Both the position numbers and the translations under genes were made by a program. DNA of 22,609 bases, taken from the NCBI GenBank assembly GCA_003427395.1, contig BFEA01000482.1:141317-163925 (forward strand), in the 5' to 3' direction. How positions within the stretch are numbered: the stretch's first letter is position 1; each line of letters opens with the position of its first letter. This document shows positions 17,117-22,609 of the stretch, one piece after another. The notes under the pieces are model-generated. The model ran no database searches. It saw nothing but the letters and a program-made list of their open reading frames with translations, and was not told the origin of the DNA. Source of the stretch: Chara braunii. Lineage: Eukaryota > Streptophyta > Charophyceae > Charales > Characeae.

Positions 17117-17210
17117 TGTCACTGTTGTACACGTCTCACAAAAGCGGAGATATAAAAACCCTACCGCAAAGAACTGAAGAACTAAAGTACATGTGACGAA
17201 CTAAGACAAC
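17117..17210. repeat. Three-copy degenerate direct repeat, copy 1
   Basis: It begins TGTCACTGTTGTACACGTCT and ends with ACTAAAGTACATGTGACGAA then CTAAGACAAC. The same order of words (TGTCAC, TACACGTCTC, CAAAAGCG-AGATATAAAAACCC, CTAAAGTACAT, AACTA-GA) recurs at 17309 and 17457. Confidence 0.8.
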
Positions 17211-17308
17211 AACTACTCCTGCCATGACTCCCATCCACCTACATTAAAAACTAGATACTCTCCGTATGTACAGAAGTCATCCTCTGGGATATAAAAAAAA
17301 ATAACAGC

Positions 17309-17412
17309 TGTCACTAGTGTACACGTCTCGCAAAACCGAAGACACAAAAACCCTACCAGTGCTACCACAAGTAACCGCAAAGCTAAAGTACATATGAGCA
17401 ACTAAGAAAACG
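17309..17412. repeat. Three-copy degenerate direct repeat, copy 2
   Basis: TGTCACTAGTGTACACGTCT starts this copy. It shares AAAAACCCTACC and CTAAAGTACATATGAGCAAC with copy 1 and contains about ten extra bases in the middle. It starts 192 bp after copy 1. Confidence 0.8.
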
Positions 17413-17456
17413 ACTACCAACCACCTGCCAAATGACGGGAAACTGTTGTCACTAGT

Positions 17457-17543
17457 ATACAGATGTGTCACAAAAGCGAAGATATAAAAAACCCAGCCAC
17501 GAAGAATTACAAAACTAAAGTACATGTGATGAACTAGAAAAAC
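17457..17543. repeat. Three-copy degenerate direct repeat, copy 3
   Basis: TGTCACTAGTATACAGATGT starts this copy, followed by GTCACAAAAGCGAAGATATA and CTAAAGTACATGTGATGAAC. It starts 148 bp after copy 2. The similarity to copies 1 and 2 is clear but imperfect. Confidence 0.8.
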
Positions 17544-17688
17544 GAATACGAAGCACCATCCAAAAAAATAGGAAATATCCAAATCAAAACCACAATACAT
17601 ATATCTACCACATATATCTACCGCCCCCCGCCACCACCTGCTCGTCGTCGTCCACGTGTCGGCAGTGTCGTGCATGTCTGTGTCGCGG

Positions 17689-17712
17689 CCAATCTCTCTC
17701 TCTCTCTCTCCC
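17689..17712. repeat. (TC)n microsatellite
   Basis: About ten CT dinucleotides. On the minus strand it encodes the alternating Arg-Glu run near the end of the hAT-associated tail. Confidence 0.8.
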
Positions 17713-18877
17713 TGCGCCTAACAATGTCGATGGGCCCCTCCTCCGTATCGGCATCCGAAGTGCGCGTCGCCGCCATCCTCTTGCGCTCCCTGTCAAGCTC
17801 CTCGTGCGACTCCCTCAATCGCGCCTCCTCCCTAGCAATACGAGTCTCCAACTCGTTAATGCTGCTGTGATGTCGCTCTCCATGAGGCGCCGACACTCCG
17901 TCCTCTCCGGAAGTGTACAACGCAGGTGCAGCCATGCGTGAACCTAAAAGAAGGTTTCCGCGACTGTCGTACCTAGGCAGCTCGAGAATGCGATAAGCAG
18001 TCGCCAAACTCGGCGCCGGTCTGTGCTCCTCCCTCAACCGCGCCTGGTGCGCCGCGAAATCACTCCTCACTCTCTCGTCAACTCGTCGCACTGTGCTCCA
18101 CGAACGGTGAAATGACTGTTGTGTGTCGAGGCGAGGTGACGACGACGTCGGCACGTGGCCTCTCCCAGCAGGCTCAGCAGCTCTAACCGTGACCGGTGTC
18201 GGAGTGTTGTGGGGCACGGTCGGTGGAGGTATAAGTGAGGTGGTGCGAGCCCTGTGTGCACCCCGAGCCGCTGCCATGATGGACTCCGAACGTTGCTGCT
18301 CGCGCTCCAAGCTCGCCGGAGAGCCAGAATACCGAGGGCTCACAGGTGTGTACAACAGAGGCGATTGAACCCCGACCCCAAGAGATCCTGCAGCTCCCCT
18401 GCTAATCGGATCCTCCACTAGTGCACGCTGCAACGCATCAGGGTTGAGTGGCCCAAGTGTAATCTGCCCCTCCATATCTGCTCTGGCGTGGTCGTGAAGG
18501 TCAGGTGGTATACCGCCCTCCCCATCCTCATCAGCACCGCCTCCTCCCTCGACATGCCCCGACGGAACGTCGTGCGCCACCGGTGAAGGATCCCGCAACA
18601 CTAACGCCAAAGACATACTGCCTCCGACCTCCTCCGGATCATGAGCCTGCAGGTCAATGTCATCACCCCCAATGGGGCCGTGTGACACTCGACCTGGACC
18701 GGCACTAGGCGACGGTGAAAGTCGCCCCGCAATATCCGCCCCATCATCGGCCTCCGCACCGGGTCCACGGCCTCCGTCCCATGCTCTTCGGAATCGCCCT
18801 CCATACGAACTGCCTCCTCAGTCACTACATCATCAGGCTGCAACGTGTCCGCTGCACAAAATCCAAGTACGACGTCG

Positions 18878-18925
18878 GACACGGCCGGATCTCCATGCTC
18901 TGACACGGCCGGATCACCGTGCTCC
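18878..18925 (-). repeat. 24-bp tandem duplication in the tail
   Basis: GACACGGCCGGATC occurs at 18878 and 18902, a period of 24 bp, and translates on the minus strand as two copies of EHGDPAVS. The period preserves the reading frame, as expected if the region is or was coding. Confidence 0.75.
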
Positions 18926-19603
18926 TCAGTCTGTGTTGGGCAGGTGCAAATGGATGCGGGACTGTGGGATCGCGATGCTCCACCCCGCCCAGATCAGGTA
19001 CTGCAGCACCGGTCTCCAAGTCCCGAGCACGCTGCTGCTCCGCCACGTACGCGGCTCTACCCGCCCACTCTCTCTGCAACACCTCCAGCTGCTGCTCCTC
19101 CTCTCGATCCAAGCGGGCATGGAGCTCCTCCGTCGACTCCGGTACACCAGCCTCCGTAGGACGATACTCGACGTCATCCCCCACTCTCTCTCCCCTGTGG
19201 CCCCGTCCTGGAAGACCGGTGTCAGAAGGTCCGTGTCCGAGTCCATGAAAGTCACTCGTGCGTAGCTCCGTCTGCTCCTTGTCCCCTGGAGGTGCCGAGG
19301 CGGGTGTGTGCTGGCTCGGCATATGCTCATCTGGTGTAATGTCATCCAGGTGGTCGGACACCTCGCGTCTGGCAAGTCGGCCAGCGTCTGCAACCGCGCT
19401 GATCTCCTAAGACCCTCGGTGGCGGACGGAGCTCCGTCGCGCTCCATGCGTGCTTTGCGAATGACAGACGGCTCGTCATCGTCGTCGTCGTCGTCCGTGC
19501 TAGCCGCCCTCGCGCGCTCCCTCTCTCTTTCAGCAGTGGGCTGAGTAGGTAGTGCAGCACCTGCCCTACCTAAGGTACGTCCTCCCGCGCCGTGTGTGGC
19601 CCC

Positions 19604-19690
19604 TCCACTAGGCCCGCCTGTAGCACCTCCGCTCGCGCCGCCTGCAGCACGTTCCGTCGGCCCACCTGTAGCACCCCCACTAGCGGGAAA
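19604..19690 (-). repeat. 24-bp tandem repeats encoding Gly-Gly-Ala-Thr-rich octapeptides
   Basis: GCC-CCTGYAGCAC words recur at about 19612, 19637 and 19660 with a period of about 24 bp. The minus-strand product is a Gly/Ala/Thr/Pro-rich stretch containing GGATGGP and GGASGGATGGPSGG. Confidence 0.7.
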
Positions 19691-20139
19691 GGAATCGTCG
19701 TCGCTCTCCTGAATGACGGTGCAGTGTGGTTGAAAATCGTCCGGTCCTGCACCGTACGTGTAGTAGAGTCTCTCGGCACTCTTATCTACACCGACCAACA
19801 AATCCTCCGTGTCCGACTCCTGCTCCGACGTCTGCGCCGGCTCTGCTGGCAGTGGAGGCACATAGTCGTAAGGATGGAGTATCTCGGCTCAGGCGCCGAA
19901 AATCTCACCAACTCCCTCCGGACGACGAGAACCCTGCTGCTGGAATCGACGAACCTGTGCATTGATCTCGTGTGCGGGCACTGCCGACTGAGGTCGGGCT
20001 CCCCACTCCTCTGGCTCAGGCTCCTTCTCCTCATCCCCGTCGTCGATCGCGATGTGTGTGTACTCGTCAAGGCGGCGCCTCAGCCAGGGTCGCCATGTGG
20101 CCCCACGGAAGAACGTAGCCCCCGCTGCGCTCGCTACAT

Positions 20140-22334
20140 CCAAGTAGTTTGAGATTGGTAGCAATCTCAACTAACTGCGCGACCTTCCTGAACTTGAGCT
20201 TGTTGCGCTTGGCCGTGTGGATGCGCTCATGCTCTTCCCAGTTCCTCTCAGCAGGGGAGGCGGGCGTCCACATGTGCATCACACGGCCAGCAATCTCCTG
20301 CAAGTTCGGGAAGCATGCGCCGTGCTCCACCCACCATGACGCGCACCTGCTCGTCTCCTCGTCCCCTACACAGGCCTCCGCCTCGGCGTCCCTCGTCACC
20401 CTGTCTGCCGTGTGGCCGACCCTGGAGTGGAAGGATCGCATCTGCTCACGCACCTGCAAGTATGCATCCCCCGCCGCATCACCGCCTGTCTGCGCCAAGA
20501 AAAACGAGTCGCACTCGGTAACGACCTCGAGGTCCGCAGTTGTCCTGCGGGCGGACTCGTAGTAACGGAGGGAGCGCCTGCGGGGGTTGAGCAGGTGCGC
20601 CGGCTCAAGCATATGCATGGTGCGGATCTGCACCGCCTACACGCACGGCCTCCGCATGTCATCAGGGACGTCAACAGCAGCCACCTGTCGCACCAACTCC
20701 TGCGACCAATGCCGACCATGAGTAAATCATGGACATGATCATGCCGCCCCTATCCAATCTCCTCAACAACTGGTGGATAGGGGTCATGACAGAGACAGCA
20801 TGCTGAACGTTGCGCCAGAGAGCCTGTCTACGCTTCGACGACTCCCATGGGATCTTGTCCCACTCGTCGTCATGAAGCATGCTCTCCAAGGCGTTACGCC
20901 TGGCGAGCAAACACACACAAACATAAAAAAAACGGACGCGAATCGCGTCTCCACAGGGTGCACAGGCGTGCGGCGACGACTCTTCACCCTGAAAAGGCGA
21001 TAAGCCGCGCCGTGCGATTTAATGAATCGCACCAACGCTCGAGCTCTAACAATGGTCTTCGTAACCCAAGGAACCCCTGTGCCGATGTCAGACAACATCA
21101 AGTTGGCCACGTGGGTGGCACAGGGGAGCCAAGTGATACGGCGGATCTGCGGATCAGGGTCCTTTGCAAGGAGCTTTGCGGCGGACGTATAGTTCGACGC
21201 AGAGTCCGTGCAAATGGCCAACACGTCCTTCGGAGGGAAAGACCGAAAAATGGCCTTCCATCTCCTCAAGACGATCCGTGCCGTCTCGGCCACTGAACCG
21301 TCTCACTGGACGGTGGCGTACAACAGGGCGCCGCGCTTGGCGGCCGCAACGAAGTTGACGATAGGGCTCGCGTCTCGCAATTGCCTACCGTCCGACAAAA
21401 TGGTGGCCCCCACCGACTCGAACGAACCACGGACGTCCCTCAACATCGCGGCAACCTTCCCCCGCTGGTCATCAATACCATCGGCCCCAATGTCCTTGAA
21501 GGACGGATAGACAGGCCGCACTCCGCGAGACATGGCGGCCAATGCCTTCTTGTGCCTATACCATGACTGCCTCCTGAAAGCAGCAAAGGGTATACCACTA
21601 TCGTAGGCCCACTGCAAAAAGGTGTCCCTGAATGTGGCCTGCTCATCTGGATCGTACACCTCATCCAGAGTGGACTGCCGCTGTCTCTTGCGCACCTGTG
21701 GCACGCCCTCAACTCCACTGCCCCCCACCGGCCTCTTCCCCGCTGCGCCCGGTGCACCCCCCTCGTGATGGTGAGCGGCATTGCTCCCTCGTGCAGTCAT
21801 CACCACCTCCTCCCCCGCCAAATCCGGTGTTGCGCCTTTCCCTCCACCCTCCCTGGCCTCTGCTCGCCTGGCCTCCTCATCCAGGAACTCCTCTACCTCG
21901 TCCACAGGATCGCGCTCCTGTGGTTGCGACTGTGACGCACCCGTCCTCCCCCTGCCACTGCCTCGCTGGACGTCCGCAACTTGTCTATCCGCGATATCGT
22001 GCTCCCTCATGTAAGCCACGATACCGCGGTGATGTTGCTGATCGAAGTCGTAATCCGTGTGGTTCCAAATGTCAACGAACACGTCCATCGTCGCTGCCGC
22101 GCACCTCTTCAACTGAGTGAAGTGGCGCTGTGCCTTGAACAGATTCCCCTGCCAGACATGCTTGCAAGAATTGCAGCACAGCTTATAATCCTCATGCCTC
22201 TTCTCCCATGTTCCCAACCTTTGACCTTGCGTCACATGACGCCACACTCTCGACTTCCTGCGCAGCTCGTCTATCTACACATCGCTCGCAGGAACGAAGT
22301 CAGTGCCCCCCGAACCGCCGACACCACCCGTCAT
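20140..22334 (-). pseudogene. hAT-family transposase (BED-like finger, DDE core, dimerisation domain), broken
   Basis: Minus-strand fragments assemble in the order of a hAT transposase. The likely start is ATG 22334. An in-frame TAG at 22275-22277 is followed by IDELRRKSRV and a BED-like finger (CCNSCKHVWQ, then HFTQLKRC). After an acidic/Gly-rich linker comes FRDTFLQWAYDSGIPFAAFR and the first catalytic Asp region (ATILSDGRQLRDASPIVNF). A TGA at 21303-21305 interrupts. The next frame carries the second catalytic Asp (VLAICTDSASNYTSA) and the CxxH motif (LPCATHVANLMLSDIG). A frameshift lies at the T-run/TG stretch about 20905-20935, then ESMLHDDEWDKIPW. Another shift is near 20712 and a TAG at 20637-20639. 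The C-terminal dimerisation domain (about 20340-20150) is well preserved: CASWWVEHGACFPNLQEIA, PASPAERNWEEHERIHTAKR. Such enzymes cut and paste DNA in the nucleus. With two in-frame stops besides the one near the start, and at least two frameshifts, this copy is inactive. Confidence 0.88.
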
Positions 22335-22365
22335 TTTGGACGTCGACGTCCGTAAACCCATATGT

Positions 22366-22410
22366 GAACCCCCCCCAACCCCCCCCCCCCCAACAAGCCC
22401 CCCGCCGCAG
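22366..22410. repeat. C-tract (low complexity)
   Basis: CCCCCCCC-AA-C13-AA-type runs followed by CCCCCCGCCG. On the minus strand this is a G-rich stretch upstream of the hAT start. Confidence 0.8.
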
Positions 22411-22475
22411 CTGATGAGGCTGTGCACTGGATGCCGCCGCCGGTATCTGAAAGAAAACAACAAACAAAAATAAAA

Positions 22476-22477
<2 letters not shown>

Positions 22478-22508
<31 letters not shown>

Positions 22509-22545
22509 GTCAATCAACCAGTCAATCAATCAATCAATCAATCAG

Positions 22546-22586
<41 letters not shown>
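22478..22586. repeat. (CAAT)n tetranucleotide microsatellite
   Basis: More than 20 tandem CAAT/TCAA units with a few CAGT and CAAC variants, read directly. The recurrent AATCAGTCAATCAA variants suggest internal duplication. Confidence 0.95.
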
Positions 22587-22587
<1 letters not shown>

Positions 22588-22593
22588 CTGAAC

Positions 22594-22609
22594 ACTCTCT
22601 CTCTCTCTC
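22594..22609. repeat. (CT)n microsatellite, cut by the window end
   Basis: ACTCTCTCTCTCTCTC runs off the end of the window, so its full length is unknown. Confidence 0.85.

Larger units (their letters stand above)
16850..17616. other. AT-rich non-coding stretch
   Basis: The stretch is A-rich on the plus strand with no gene that I recognise. It contains the three-copy degenerate repeat listed separately. Since the hAT-associated frame ends near 17618 on the minus strand, this would be its 3' non-coding flank and may contain the end of that transposon. I could not find a terminal inverted repeat by eye. Confidence 0.5.
17618..20170 (-). pseudogene. Long acidic/Pro/Ser/Arg-rich low-complexity tail downstream of hAT
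   Basis: Minus-strand coding-like sequence continues past the hAT dimerisation domain for about 2.5 kb. From 20170 it reads WLRRRLDEYTHIAID, then an acidic stretch (DDGDEEKEPEPEEW), a TGA at 19889-19891 and, in the same frame, TSEQESDTEDLLVGVD. A Gly/Ala/Thr repeat of about eight residues (19604-19690) and a run of seven Asp (about 19480-19500) follow. The likely frame changes near 19365 (a Glu/Arg-rich helix, LHARLDREEEQQLEVLQREW), near 18920 and near 18760. The last 356-codon frame (18688-17618) is acidic at first, later Arg/Glu-rich (INELETRIAREEARLRESHE), and ends in Arg/Gly. I recognise no domain. It may be a disordered C-terminal extension of the transposase, a second transposon protein or a separate repetitive gene. 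GC-rich low-complexity DNA also tends to keep several frames open, so exact frames are uncertain. Confidence 0.45.

Noticed and set aside
18657-19265. 202-codon plus-strand ORF and neighbouring plus-strand frames in 17670-20600
   Set aside because: GC-rich low-complexity DNA keeps several frames open on both strands. The minus strand carries the acidic, Asp-run and helical signatures and continues from the hAT domain, so plus frames are treated as shadows.
22478-22586. Tandem tetranucleotide repeat considered as a CRISPR-like or centromeric array
   Set aside because: The unit is only 4 bp with no spacers, so it is an ordinary microsatellite.

Overview
The window looks like intergenic, transposon-rich nuclear DNA of a eukaryote, most likely of the green-plant lineage. 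The signs are Ty3/gypsy chromovirus-type retrotransposons primed by initiator-methionine tRNA, a hAT-family transposase, several microsatellites, a GC-rich minisatellite, and no operon-like or prokaryotic organisation. The style of the hAT and gypsy proteins recalls charophyte algae such as Chara, but that is a recollection, not something tested here. I find no intact host gene, tRNA, rRNA or CRISPR array.

Layout. 1-2130 holds no supportable gene, only an (ATT)n run, a TATA-like element on the minus strand and a 37-bp tandem duplication. 2136-3890 (minus) is a badly decayed gypsy pol remnant (RNase H, integrase, chromodomain-like end). 3890-5284 is repeat-rich non-coding DNA with a 68-bp direct repeat, a CCGG-rich palindromic cluster, AT-rich microsatellites and two strong hairpins. 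5285-13235 is one nearly complete LTR retrotransposon on the plus strand: two ~697-bp LTRs about 95% identical by eye, a tRNA-iMet primer binding site, a ~1 kb leader dense in TGACGTGGCA motifs, two gag-region reading frames, and a pol encoding protease, reverse transcriptase, RNase H, integrase and a chromodomain-like C terminus. It carries several stops and frameshifts and is dead as a protein-coding unit. 13236-15640 contains the 3' end of a second, related LTR with its own primer binding site (about 14374-14389) but no recognisable body. 15900-16800 is a 14/15-bp minisatellite (GGGGCCCGTTTGG[GT]). 16850-17600 is AT-rich with a three-copy degenerate direct repeat. 17618-22334 (minus) is a decayed hAT transposase with a BED-like finger, DDE-type core and dimerisation domain, followed by an unusually long low-complexity acidic/Pro/Ser/Arg-rich tail. 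The window ends in C-tract, (CAAT)n and (CT)n microsatellites.

The most interesting single observation is at the gag-pol junction of the full-length retrotransposon. A CCCAAAA heptamer in the gag frame, a 9-nt spacer and a 12-bp hairpin containing the gag stop codon form a textbook -1 ribosomal frameshift signal, and pol lies exactly in the -1 frame. Other points worth attention are the TGACGTGGCA array in the leader, the G-quadruplex-capable GGGGCCC minisatellite, a reading frame with a signal-peptide-like start upstream of gag, and the long tail downstream of the hAT transposase.
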